DNA of 64,000 bases from Anadara kagoshimensis (Eukaryota > Mollusca > Bivalvia > Arcoida > Arcidae): positions 31,651,245 through 31,715,244 of the forward strand of contig CM037862.1 in assembly GCA_021292105.1 (NCBI GenBank), read 5' to 3'. Under the pieces are notes generated by a model. The model made no database searches, had not been told where the DNA came from, and was given only the letters and a program-made list of their open reading frames with translations. Shown here piece after piece: positions 11,961 through 24,500 of the stretch; position 1 is the stretch's first letter, and every line of letters begins with the position of its first letter. The position numbers and the translations under genes are program-made.

Positions 11961-12189
11961 GTAAGTTAGGCTGGTTATTTGTTGACTTGTCCTCATATGT
12001 CATGATGATAAAACTATACACTCTGTGAGGAAATGAATGACTATGTGCATTTCAATGCACTACAACTGCAATATTAATAGAATCTATGGCTATGTGACCA
12101 GTAACGATTGATTCTTTTTCTCACCCCTTATTCTTTTAAAAATCCATTAAAAGCTTCTAGGGTCACAGAAATCAGCTGTTTATTCAGGC

Positions 12190-12318
12190 TTAGCATCTAG
12201 CCTGTCTCAACCCTAGGGTGAGATAAAGAAATCCCACACATGCGATTTCCATGTCACATGTGTGAGAAATATACATATATTTATAATTAATACATGTAAT
12301 TATTACCACACAAAGCTG
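12190..12318 (+). repeat. R2 dispersed repeat block (copy without palindromic tip)
   Basis: CTGTCTCAACCCTAGGGTGA, GAAATCCCACA, GATTTCCATGTCAC and TGTGAGAAATATA occur in the same order as in the reverse complement of 7750-7876 and in 32935-33016. The resemblance to the 7.8-kb copy extends to the TTACCACACAA end near 12310. Confidence 0.65.
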
Positions 12319-12773
12319 ATGATGATATTACAAGTATATATATATATATAATAATAATAATAATAATAAATAAAAACACCCAAGTATATAACAAACAAGA
12401 TACTTAATAGTTTGACAAACTGAAATATAGACAGAAGTTTGGGAAATAACTATCAGATTATAAAAAATGAAGTATTTTTTCAAAAAAAAAAAAAAAAAAA
12501 AAAGTATTTGAGAAGTTAAACATTTTAGAACCATCAATAGTATAAAAAATAGAAGAAAGAATTTTGGGAATAAAAGTATTCAAATTATTAAATGATATAT
12601 TTGCTTCTGGGAATAATACTATACAATTTTAATAGACACATCTGAGTGAATTTAGAATTGGTTTCCGTTTCTATCTCACCCTTCTAATAAGTAATTGTTC
12701 TTGGTTAAAAAACAAATACATGTAAAAGGCTTTCTTTTTCTGGATTTACAGGTCTAAAATTTTCATAATTCTT

Positions 12774-12781
<8 letters not shown>

Positions 12782-12819
<38 letters not shown>
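12782..12819. repeat. Poly-A tract (38 A)
   Basis: Uninterrupted A run. No SINE or retrogene is recognised upstream, so it cannot be assigned as an insertion tail. Confidence 0.9.
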
Positions 12820-12821
<2 letters not shown>

Positions 12822-15604
12822 ATAAACTTATGTAATAAAATAGATTTTAAAGGAAATTTAAAAATAAAATGAAAATTGGTGAAATTTGAATTTGCATACA
12901 TAATGTTTTTTCTACTTTTTAGGCAGTAAAACAATTGAAATGATTGATGAGTATTTTAATAACAAATATTGAGAAAATACTGTAAACAGGATTTGTTTCA
13001 TTGTAATATCAACAATGTTTGAATCCCTTATATCCCCTATTTGTTGTCAGTAAGCATTTTAATTATGGTGACTCACTACTGATGCTAAATAATTATGAAT
13101 TAATGCACAAAATGCATTCTGCTCTTATGACACCTTTAAAGCTACAAGAATTTCTGCAAGTGTTTCTCTAATCTTATTTGATAAATATTCAAATGAAATT
13201 TGTTGACTGTCAATGCAAAGAATGAATGTGCATGTTACATCTTCCATGAAACAAAAACTGCTCACAAACACAGTAGGATTACTGATTGTGATGGCATCCA
13301 ATTTTGAAATATTGGTCAATAATCATTAGGTGAAAATACATTGTTGTAATTCTGACAAATAAATCAACAAGGATTTACACAGCTGATGAAAGTGGATTTT
13401 TCTTCAATTAATCGCTGAGTACATGCTAAATCCTGGAGATTTTTTAACAAAATTGGTAATTTCAAAAGACCGACAGAATAATTAATGTTTCATTTGCAGA
13501 CTTGATATAGAAGAATGAGATCATTTTCACAAAGAAATTAAGAAAGTATGACTATTGTATCACAAAAAAACTATTTCCTACAAAAAAGAGAATTTTTCAA
13601 TAAATTAAAAGAGTACCTGATTAATACAAAAAATACTTTCTATAAACAGAACTTTTTAAGACATATTGTTGTTTACTAAATACTGTAAATGTACTAAGTT
13701 TACTTAGTGCAAATTATAATTTGGGTAAATTAATTCACATGGATCACTTTGTGCACAAAGATCATATTTATTTGGTAGTGGATATAAAATAGCAGTACAT
13801 GTACTTATCATCATGAAAATCACTAAAACTAGTAAAGTGCTGAAATTAATACATTGGGTATAAATTACAAAACTTTTGTGTAAAACAAAACAGTGACTGT
13901 AGAAACTGATCAAATCATCAAACTAGACAGTGGTTAACTACCGGGTATATACTTATAATGAACCTAATATTTCTCATAAACAGTAAAATCTCCTACAGTG
14001 AGCATCTCTGTCACATCCCTTTAATAATAAACTTGACATTTTATAGATCTTGTAGATAGTCTGTAAATACAGGTTTTACCTATACGGTAGTATCTTTTTG
14101 AGGAATCTTACAATGTTTTCTTTGTCATCCCTACAAGACTTTAGGAAAGACACAAAATATCAAGCTCAGTTCCAGGAGAGTCTGATCTCCTAATCTGTCA
14201 GAAAGTTAACCAATTCAACAATACCACACCATCTTCCAGATTCAACACTGGTTCAAAATGACATTATTTAATTATGAAGCTTAAATTGTACCACATATAT
14301 ACAGTATACCACATAATATCCCACAGCGTTTCTGTTGAACCATTTTTTTAAATAAGTTATATCATTTTACATTGCAATAATTTTCGTCAAAATAAAACAT
14401 TTTACAGTAAACTGTACAGGCCACCTGGTGGTATACTGGAGAATCCTATTACAGAAACTATTACCATTATTCAACTGAAACCAAATGTTGTTAACATCAT
14501 TAAGGATTTTTTCTACCTTTTCTCCCTCATTTAGATGTACTTTATCATGGAAGATTCATTACTCTTGAATTCAAGACACATTCTATCATTAAAATCCTGA
14601 GCTAGAGTAATGATTTTGGATGGTCATTACAATCCAATTATGGTCATCTGTATAGTGATCAAGCCATGGAACACACTATGTGGGAATATTAAAGTCCCCA
14701 AATCCCCAAGATTTTTCTGGTAATATATGTATAACAGCAGAAGTTGATGTGTCACATATCATCAAACCAGTGTTACAATGAACTGAATAAAATTCTCATT
14801 CAACTAAAATTGATTTGAAAACATTAATTAAATGTTGTACTGGAAATTATATTTTCTATAGCTAGTTAATAAGCTTTGTCCTATTGAAGATCTCCTAGCT
14901 AGTGTTACTGGTGTGTGGTTATCATTAGCAAGCTTTAAATAAAGACAATAACAGCTGATCACTTCTAAGTCCTTACTTAATATTATTGGTATACTGATGG
15001 TCAGAGTGTGCAATACTGGTCAAATGAGATAAATAAAAACTAAGTATCTTAATGTTGAAGTCTAGGCACTTGGAAAGTCTGTAGATCAAGTTAAGCTCAG
15101 TTCCACATGTATATTGCTAAAAGTATTGTTAATACTGGTGAATATAATAATTAAAAATAAAACTTCATAATAAAATATTAAAACTAGACACTCAGAAAAT
15201 CTGAAGAAATGACATTTTTTGAATTGTACTGAAATAGTATGTGTCCAATATTTTTGTAATTGAGGAAAATAAAGTGTTCTTAGCAATGAAACTGAATCTA
15301 TTTGGTGACACCAAGACAGTCTGAGAAAAGTAGCAAATCTAAATTGGATGTCTGTATCCTCTCATAATTAAGTAAAGTATTGTCTATTTGGTAGAAATGT
15401 TTATTTAAATGAGAAAAATTAATCCAAATGCAGATACTGACAGTCTAAAAAGTATTATCTATTTCTACTGGGAAGAAATACAAAAGTTTTAACAGTGAAA
15501 ATCAATTTAAAAGAAAAGACCTCCTTAAAAATAGCTGTCAATCAATAACACAAATTCTGCATTTTTGCTTTTTTATATAATAAACAGCATATCGTGACCA
15601 AAGG

Positions 15605-15708
15605 TGGTTTTTGCCAGACACTCTAGTTCCCTCCACCAGTTAAGACCTGACTGCAGCCTCCATATAAGTGAAAGAATTTTGCTTGTATGTTAGAAACAAC
15701 ATTATGCA
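15605..15708 (+). repeat. SINE 3' fragment
   Basis: 'ccagacACTCTAGTTCCCTCCACCAG' in outline, then GTTAAGACCTGACTGCAGCC, ATAAGTGAAAGAATTTTG and AACAACATTATGCAC. This order matches the core and 3' tail of the molluscan SINE. The tRNA-like head is absent. Confidence 0.55.
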
Positions 15709-16435
15709 CTTCACTCCACTCCTTGGGACTTTGAGGTTATGGGGTATTTCTCAAGACTTATCAAATTGGAAAGAATATTTGAACCCAATAGTGACTTTGT
15801 AATCTATGGTATTCAGACAAATGACATTCAGATAACAAAATTTTAATTTTCTGTAAATTTTATTTGATTTCCCCATTTTGTAAATGAATCCATTATAAAT
15901 ATATTCCTAGGAGGCAAAACTTACTAGGACTGCATGGCATAAATGAATTGGTTGTCATTTTGGCTTCCCACTGAAGTACTCACAAATAATAAATTAACAA
16001 AATTGAACAACAGATTTCCAAAATTTTATATCCAATCCCATGATCCCTTGGGTATCAATCTAAAAAGCTTTCAGTTTCAATCTAAGATGGCATCACCACA
16101 TTTGGTGCCAGATCTATGTATCATTTGTCTGATGACTACTATAGTACCAATCTTAGTTTTATAAGTTAAATTTTTCAATTGACTTCTTTTTTTGTGTTTT
16201 AAAATTCAAATTTTAAGTGAAAAAAATAATTGGACTAACTCTGACACTTATTTTTAATAATTTATATATATTTTTACTAATTTATTGGAGGAAAATATGG
16301 AAGTCAAACCAATAACACGAGCATTAGTTAACACTAAACAAAATGCTGTATCACTTTACAACTATCTTGTGCAATTTTACAGATTTTGGAAAGAACATTG
16401 AATCACTGGTAAACCAAAGACAAGTAAAAAAATAG

Positions 16436-16530
16436 TGGTGTGCGGTATTACCAGTATTTTGGTTTACCGTGGTACTGACCAGGTACCGGTAATACCGCGG
16501 TAAAGTCTTTGAATACCGGTATTTTAACAA
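16436..16530. repeat. 'accggtaatacc' dyad-rich repeat
   Basis: Repeated GGTATTACC, GGTACCGGTAATACC and AATACCGGTATTTT words make overlapping inverted repeats. A decayed direct counterpart (GGTAATACAGGA..AATACCAGTATTT) lies at about 17733-17778. It probably belongs to a small dispersed element whose limits I cannot place. Confidence 0.5.
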
Positions 16531-17376
16531 ACAATATCATGTTTGAATTTTGACGTGTTCATTTGAATTTTGTTAAAATCTTTGTTTGACAATAATTTTC
16601 TGAGATTTAGATTTCAAGTTTTGAATCAACTTGGTTGAAATACAGACAATTCTGTGAATTTCATTGAGTGTTAGCATCCTTGATATTCTCAAAATATCCA
16701 ATGCCCAAATTCCTTAGCTGTTATTTTAGATAGGAATAGATATACTACATGTATTTCGAATCTTAATGGATGTATGGTATACTGTGGTATACCTGGTAAT
16801 TTTTTTCTACAGTATCCCATCTCTAGTAAAAAACCATAAGTATTTGATAGGATAATTTTCATTAGTTTCAAGTATGGTCTGAAGTTCAGATTTCATTGAC
16901 CCTGAAGCATAAAAGATACAGAACTCAACATGGATTATGTCCAAGTCTTTAACTGGTACTAGTGATGTATTGGCTGTTACAAAGTACAAATTGTTTTTTG
17001 AGTTGCATTTTTTTTTTAATTTTTAATGGACACATATATGCAAACACATAAAAATTTATAATGGCAAAAATGTAAACCAGACAAAAAGGCTATAAACAAA
17101 AATATTCATTAACTGAAGTGAAGGCAAAATTTAATAAAATCTATCATAATTCACAATGTAGAGAGATGAATTATATTCTATCAAAAATCAATACATATTG
17201 TGTATCTTCACATACTGTGAAAGTTTGACCCTGATTTTTATAGTATCATGTAAATATGACAGTATCTTGTAAATATGTAATGCGTTATCAATATAGCCTT
17301 ATTATAAATCAATGGTTATATATATACAACTAATGTCATCATGGATTCACGCTTTCAATTACATGCAAGAACAAGA

Positions 17377-17529
17377 CTATGAATGGTAATAAACCAAACT
17401 CGTAAAATCTAAACCCATGAAATTGAAGTAGCGCACATGTCTGCGACCCACCACTGTCACAGTCAATCCAATATCATCTGATGGGAGGGTTGCAATATCT
17501 GACAATAATGATTTAGTTTTATCCTCCAT
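17377..17529 (-). CDS. Small ORF or possible exon, 50 codons, unknown
   Basis: On the minus strand an ATG at 17529 opens 50 codons, ending at a TAG at 17379-17377. The segment is less AT-rich than its surroundings and encodes a balanced peptide: 'MEDKTKSLLSDIATLPSDD' followed by 'GLTVTVVGRRHVRYFNF'. This differs from the K/N/I/F-rich noise around it. A usable donor-like GTGGGT lies inside the frame, and an in-frame TGA sits a few codons upstream of the ATG. I do not recognise a family. It may be a first exon, a decayed exon or chance. Confidence 0.2.
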   Translation of the reverse strand: MEDKTKSLLSDIATLPSDDIGLTVTVVGRRHVRYFNFMGLDFTSLVYYHS

Positions 17530-18224
17530 CAGGCAGAAATTGCTTCATTTATGGCATTAAGTAACACAAGGAAATCCTGTCATTAACTGGAATAAATAGA
17601 GTTTGTTTGAATTAAGTGGGAAACGGACAAATAAAATCATATGAATGCAGATTGTAAACCTCTCGTTCACCTGCCATAAATCTGTTTCAGTTGTAAATCT
17701 TACTCTTAAATAAGAAACTAATCCAACACTGTAATGCTGGTAATACAGGACAGACTTTTTAAATACCAGTATTTATATTGTTTTTATTTTCATTATCAGC
17801 AGTATTTCAACATGTAATATATTTCTGGCCCTTTTTTTTTACCAATATTATAAGGTTTTTTTAACATCAGTGTACGATCATATATTTACAATCGCTGATT
17901 TTGTCTTACATAAATTTATTGACAAGAATAATGTTTACATTTCAGTAAATTACCATGACCTCTCAACATCTCAGCAAGTCTAATTATGGTTTGGGACGTC
18001 AGGGTAAATACTTAGTATGTTGAAAGAATGGAATTGCATCAAAGAAGGTGGGGCTAAATGCTCTGAAAGGATGAATGGCACTGTTCTAGCCACTGACAAA
18101 ACAAGCGGATAAGAAATTAAAACCAGAAATGTCATCATCAACATTGTAAATATAAGAAAAAACTTTCAATTTGTCGTAGTTTACAGGATGTACACAAAGT
18201 TTTGGGAGTGACAATTCTCACATT

Positions 18225-18380
18225 GCTTTGTAATATGTGTGTATATGTGACATTACCTGTGATACATGTGTATGTTTGAAATCACTTGTAATGTGTGTAT
18301 GTGTGACAATGCCAATGACATATGTATGTATGATATCAACAGTGATATATGTGTATGTGTGACATCACCTGTAATAAAGC
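18225..18380 (+). repeat. Degenerate left fringe of the 27/29-bp minisatellite
   Basis: Diverged monomers such as 'gacattacctgtgatacatgtgtatg' in outline, and 'gatatatgtgtatgtg' near 18341-18360, resemble the main-array unit but are not homogenised. An equally diverged fringe follows the array at 25590-25675. Confidence 0.6.
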
Positions 18381-18756
18381 ATATCTGAAGTACGTTACTT
18401 ATTCAACATTACAGCGTTCAACATTGAATAAGTAAACAGTTACTTATTCAACATTTGCAAATATTTTCGTTTCATTTATAAAACACTCAATAAAACAAAT
18501 TTTATGACATTTCACGATTAAATGTCACTACCAAGTATGGTTACCCCCAGTGCCTCGGAACACATTGGCTTAAAGCTTCAATGTAAGCCCATACCATTAT
18601 ACAGTGAATTTCATATAGACGGAAAGTAAATTGCCCGAGCAAAGTGAAGCTTTCACTGTGCTGGGAATTTCGAAATATCATTTTGTACTACTATGCTTAG
18701 GCAATGTCACTACCAAGTATGGTTACCCCCAGTGCCTAGGAACACATTGGCTTAAA
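18381..18756. mobile_element. Inserted block with 54-bp direct repeats at one end
   Basis: This block separates the degenerate fringe from the main array. It holds an inverted repeat TTACTTATTCAA (18395-18406) / TTGAATAAGTAA (18424-18435). It also holds two direct copies of a 54-bp sequence beginning AATGTCACTACCAAGTATGG (18521-18574 and 18703-18756) that differ at one base. Between the two copies lies GCCCGAGCAAAGTGAAGC, resembling the loops of the hairpins at 20820 and 54937. Element type unknown. Confidence 0.45.
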
Positions 18757-20756
18757 TGTCTGATATCTCTAGTGATATGTGTATGTCTGATATCTCTAGT
18801 GTATGTCTGATATCTCTAGTGATATGTGTATGTCTGATATCTCTAGTGATATATGTTTATGTCCTATATCTCTAGTGATATATGTTTATGTCCTATATCT
18901 CTAGTGATATATGTTTATGTCCTGTATCTCTAGTGATATATGTGTATGTCTGATATCTCTAGTGATATATGTTTATGTCCTATATCTCTAGTGATATATG
19001 TTTATGTCCTATATCTCTAGTGATATATGTTTATGTCCTGTATCTCTAGTGATATATGTGTATGTCTGTATCTAGTGATATATGTGTATGTCTGATATCT
19101 CTAGTGATATATGTTTATGTCCATATCTCTAGTGATATATGTTATGTCCTATATCTCTAGTGATATGTGTATGTCTGATATCTCTAGTGATATATGTTTA
19201 TGTCCTATATCTCTAGTGATATATGTTTATGTCCTTTATCTCTAGTGATATATGTGTATGTACCTTATCTCTAGTGATATATGTGTATGTCTGGTATCTC
19301 TAGTGATATATGTGTATGTCTGATATCTCTAGTGATATATGTGTAAGTCTGATATCTCTAGTCATATATGTGTATGTCTGATATCTCTAGTCATATATGT
19401 GTATGTCTGATATCTCTAGTGATATATGTGTATGTCTGATATCTCTAGTGATATATGTGTATGTCTGATATCTCTACTGATATATGTGTATGTCTGATAT
19501 CTATAGTGATATATGTGTATGTCTGATATCTCTAGTGATATATGTGTATGTCTGGTATCTCTAGTGATATGTGTATGTCTGATATCTCTAGTGATATATG
19601 TTTATGTCCTATATCTCTAGTGATATATGTGTATGTCTGATATCTCTAGAAATATATGTGTATGTACCTTATCTCTAGTGATATATGTGTATGTCTGGTA
19701 TCTCTAGTGATATATGTGTATGTCTGATATCTCTAGTGATATATGTGTATGTCTGATATCTCTAGTGATATATGTGTATGTCTGATATCTCTACTGATAT
19801 ATGTGTATGTCTGATATCGATAGTGATATATGTATGTCTGATATCTCTAGTGATATATGTGTATGTCTGGTATCTCTAGTGATATGTGTATGTCTGATAT
19901 CTCTAGTGATATATGTGTTTGTTTGGTATCTCTAGTGATATATGTATGTCTGATATCTCTAGTGATATATGTATGTCTGGTATCTCTAGTGATATGTGTA
20001 TGTCTGATATCTCTAGTGATATATGTGTATGTCTGATATCTCTAGTGATATATGTGTATGTCTGATATCTCTAGTGATATATGTATGTCTGGTATCTCTA
20101 GTGATATATGTATGTCTGATATCTCTAGTGATATATGTTTATGTCTGGTATCTCTAGTGATATGTGTATGTCTGATATCACTAGTGATATATGTGTATGT
20201 CTGGTATCTCTAGTGATATGTGTATGTCTGATATCTCTAGTGATATATGTGTATGTCTGGTATCTCTAGTGATATGTGTATGTCTGATATCTCTAGTGAT
20301 ATATGTGTATGTCTGATATCTCTAGTCATATGTGTATGTCTGATATCTCTAGAGATATATGTGTATGTCTGATATCTCTAGTGATATGTGTATGTCTGAT
20401 ATCTCTAAGTGATATATGTGTATGTCCGGTATCTCTAGTGATATGTGTATGTCTATATCTCTAGTAATATGTGTATGTCTGGTATCTCTAGTGATATGTG
20501 TATGTCTGATATCTCTATAGTGATATGTGTATGTCTGATATCTCTAGTGATATATGTGTATGTCTGATATCTCTAGTGATATATGTGTATGTCTGATATC
20601 TCTAAGTGATATATGTGTATGTCTGATATCTCTAGTGATATATGTCTATGTCTGGTATCTCTAGTGATATATGGTATGTCTGGTATCTCTAGTGATATAT
20701 GTGTATGTCTGGTATCTCTAGTGATATATGTGTATGTCTGATATCTCTAGTGATAT
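18757..20756 (+). repeat. 27/29-bp minisatellite, left block
   Basis: Tandem copies of a unit readable as TATGTCTGATATCTCTAG plus TGATATATGTG (29 bp), with a common 27-bp version lacking one AT. Internal variants (GGTATCTC, CCTATATCTC, TTTATGTCC) are interspersed. There is no functional ORF; short open frames come from unit repetition. Confidence 0.95.
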
Positions 20757-21520
20757 TATTAGTTACACAGTCTGTTGGTGACCTAATATGGTTTATACAG
20801 GGTCAGTAAATTCCATATCGGGCGAGGGCGAAGCTCGAGCCCAGATATGGAATTTACTGACCCTGTATAAACCATATTAGGTCACCAACAGACTGTGTAA
20901 CGATTATATCCTACCGATCACACTGAAGACCCATGGTGGATACCTTTAAACAAACATACAGTACACGGATACGGATACGGAGACCAGAGACTGGAGAGAA
21001 GTCCAGGATGAGACACTGCTGTATGTTTTAGTAACCTATAGCTCCAAACAAACTTTTTATATATCATATTATGTCACTAAAACACTGTGTAACTTTTATA
21101 TCATACCGATCATATCAATAAATCATTTACAAAGCCAATTTGAATGTATCCACACAGCGACATGTGAATGGTGACTGAGTTAGAAATACCGTCGTTTGGC
21201 ATTCTGTCTGACAAAATATTGAAAATAATAATGAATTTGACTTACTAGCAGCTTTCGTCAAAGAAATCAATTGCACTTTTATCCTTGGATATCAAATATT
21301 TTGTTTCAATATCACAACACCTTTACTAGTGTCTGTATTTGCCGTAAATACTTGTGATAAATATGACGTGTTTACTACGAGGCGGGCGCCATTGACGTTG
21401 GTCAGGGGAAATAACTCTCATACTGACTGGATATGAACAGACCTGACCCGATATGGATTATATTAGGTCACCACGTGACCAGCATCGTCGAATGAAATTC
21501 ACAGAAACTAGTGAGAGGTA
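20757..21520. mobile_element. Insertion within the minisatellite, headed by a perfect long hairpin
   Basis: About 0.76 kb of non-satellite DNA interrupts the array, with GATAT at both junctions. The left end is a hairpin with perfect arms at 20762-20819 and 20844-20901. Diverged copies of the arm sequence recur downstream: at about 21065-21118 in direct orientation (TTATGTCACTAAAACACTGTGTAAC) in outline, and at 21440-21475 (GATATGGATTATATTAGGTCACC, in outline). It encodes no protein. The GATAT duplication is suggestive only, because the satellite itself is rich in GATAT. Confidence 0.7.
20762..20901. repeat. Perfect inverted repeat, 58-bp arms, 24-nt loop
   Basis: The left arm starts GTTACACAGTCTGTTGG and ends TTCCATATC. 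The right arm is its exact reverse complement over all 58 positions. The loop (20820-20843) is purine-rich and contains GGGCGAGGGCGAAGCTCGAG. Confidence 0.97.
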
Positions 21521-24500
21521 GGATATATGTGTATGTCTGGTATCTCTTGTGATATATGTTTATGTCCTTTATCTCTAGTGATATATGTTTATGTTTGGTA
21601 TCTCTAGTAATATGTGTATGTCTGATATCTCTTGTGATATATGTTTATGTCCTTTATCTCTAGTGATATATGTTTATGTTTGGTATCTCTAGTAATATGT
21701 GTATGTCTGATATCTCTAGTGATATATGTGTATGTCTGGTATCTCTAGTGATATATGTATGTCTGATATCTCTAGTGATATATGTGTATGTCTGGTATCT
21801 CTAGTGATATGTGTATGTCTGATATCTCTAGTGATATATGTTTATGTCTGATATCTCTAGTGATATATGTGTATGTCTGATATCTCTAGTCATATGTGTA
21901 TGTCTGATATCTCTAGTGATATATGTGTATGTCTGGTATCTCTAGTGATATGTGTATGTCTGATATCTCTAGTGATATGTGTATGTCTGATATCTCTAGT
22001 GATATATGTGTATGTCTGGTATCTCTAGTGATATGTGTATGTCTGATATCTCTAGTGATATATGTGTATGTCTGATATCTCTAGTCATATGTGTATGTCT
22101 GGTATCTCTAGTGATATGTGTATGTCTGATATCTCTAGTGATATATGTGTATGTCTGATATCTCTAGTGATATATGTTTATGTCTGATATCTCTAGTGAT
22201 ATATGTATGTCTGATATCTCTAGTGATATATGTGTATGTCTGGTATCTCTAGTGATATGTGTATGTCTGGTATCTCTAGTGATATGTGTATGTCTGATAT
22301 CTCTAGTGATATATGTGTATGTCTGATATCTCTAGTGATATGTGTATGTCTGATATCTCTAGTGATATATGTGTATGTCTGATATCTCTAGTCATATGTG
22401 TATGTCTGGTATCTCTAGTGATATGTGTATGTCTGATATCTCTAGTGATATATGTGTATGTCTGATATCTCTAGTGATATGTGTATGTCTGATATCTCTA
22501 GTGATATATGTGTATGTCTGATATCTCTAGTCATATGTGTATGTCTGATATCTCTAGTGATATATGTGTATGTCTGGTATCTCTAGTGATATATGTGTAT
22601 GTCTGATATCTCTAGTGATATATGTGTATGTCTGATATCTCTAGTGATATATGTGTATGTCTGATATCTCTAGTGATATGTGTATGTCTGGTATCTCTAG
22701 TGATATGTGTATGTCTGATATCTCTAGTGATATATGTGTATGTCTGGTATCTCTAGTGATATATGTTTATGTCTGATATCTCTAGTGATATATGTTTATG
22801 TCTGGTATCTCTAGTGATATATGTGTATGTCTGATATCTCTAGTAATATATGTGTATGTCTGATATCTCTAGTGATATGTGTATGTCTGGTATCTCTAGT
22901 GATATGTGTATGTCTGATATCTCTAGTGATATATGTGTATGTCTGGTATCTCTAGTGATATATGTTTATGTCTGGTATCTCTAGTGATATATGTGTATGT
23001 CTGATACCTCTAGTGATATATGTGTATGTCTGATATCTCTAGTGATATATGTTTATGTCTTATATCTCTAGTGATATATGTTTATGTCTGGTATCTCTAG
23101 TGATATATGTGTATGTCTGATACCTCTAGTGATATATGTGTATGTCTGATATCTCTAGTGATATATGTGTATGTCTGATATCTCTAGTGATATATGTGTA
23201 TGTTTGGTATCTCTAGTGATATATGTGTATGTCTGGTATCTCTAGTGATATATGTGTATGTCTGGTATCTCTAGTGATATATGTGTATGTCTGGTATCAC
23301 TAGTGATATATGTGTATGTCTGGTATCTCTAGTGATATGTGTATGTCTGATATCTCTAGAGATATATGTGTATGTCTGATAACTCTAGTGATATGTGTAT
23401 GTCTGATATCTCTAGTGATATATGTGTATGTCTGGTATCTCTAGTGATATGTGTATGTCTGATATCTCTAGTGATATATGTGTATGTCTGATATCTCTAG
23501 TCATATGTGTATGTCTGGTATCTCTAGTGATATGTGTATGTCTGATATCTCTAGTGATATGTGTATGTCTGATATCTCTAGTGATATATGTGTATGTCTG
23601 GTATCTCTAGTGATATGTGTATGTCTGATATCTCTAGTGATATATGTGTATGTCTGATATCTCAAGTGATATATGTGTTTGTCTGATATCTCTAGTGATA
23701 TATGTTTATGTCCTATATCTCTAGTGATATATGTTTATGTCTGATATCTCTAGTGATATATGTGTATGTCTGATATCTCTAGTGATATATGTGTATGTCT
23801 GGTATCTCTAGTGATATGTGTATGTCTGATATCTCTAGTGATATATGTATATGTCTGGTATCTCTAGTGATATGTGTATGTCTGGTATCTCTAGTGATAT
23901 GTGTATGTCTGATATCTCTAGTGATATATGTGTATGTCTGGTATCTCTTGTGATATATGTTTATGTCCTTTATCTCTAGTGAAATGTGTATGTCTGATAT
24001 CTCTAGTGATATATGTGTATGTCTGATATCTCTAGTGATATATGTGTATGTCTGATATCTCTAGTGATATATGTTTATGTCCTATATCTCTAGTGATATA
24101 TGTTTATGTCCTATATCTCTAGTGATATATGTGTATGTCTGAAATCTCTAGTGATATATGTGTATGTCTGATATCTCTAGTGATATATGTTTATGTCCTA
24201 TATCTCTAGTGATATATGTTTATGTCCTATATCTCTAGTGATATATGTTTATGTCCTTTATCTCTAGTGATATATGTGTATGTCTGATATCTCTAGTGAT
24301 ATATGTTTATGTCTGATATCTCTAGTGATATATGTTTATGTCTGATATCTCTAGTGATATATGTGTATGTCTGATATCTCTAGTGATATATGTGTATGTC
24401 TGATATCTCTAGTGATATATGTGTATGTCTGATATATTTAGTGATATATGTGTATGTCTGGTATCTCTAGTGATATATGTGTATGTCTGATATCTCTAAT

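Larger units (their letters stand above)
11961..15604. other. Unique AT-rich non-coding DNA with homopolymers
   Basis: Contains one R2 repeat copy, (TA)n/(AAT)n near 12335-12370, A-runs at 12482-12504 and 12782-12819, and otherwise nothing recognised. Short minus-strand frames in this stretch are driven by the A/T runs and have no domain features. Confidence 0.5.
15709..18224. other. Mostly unique non-coding DNA
   Basis: Contains CGGTATT/ACCGGTA-rich dyads at 16436-16530, with a related decayed block at about 17730-17780, and one small ORF at 17377-17529 on the minus strand, described separately. Nothing else is recognised. Confidence 0.45.

Noticed and set aside
13975-14085. TIR element with CAGTAAAATC and GGTTTTACC ends
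   Set aside because: Ends only loosely complementary and no target duplication could be shown.
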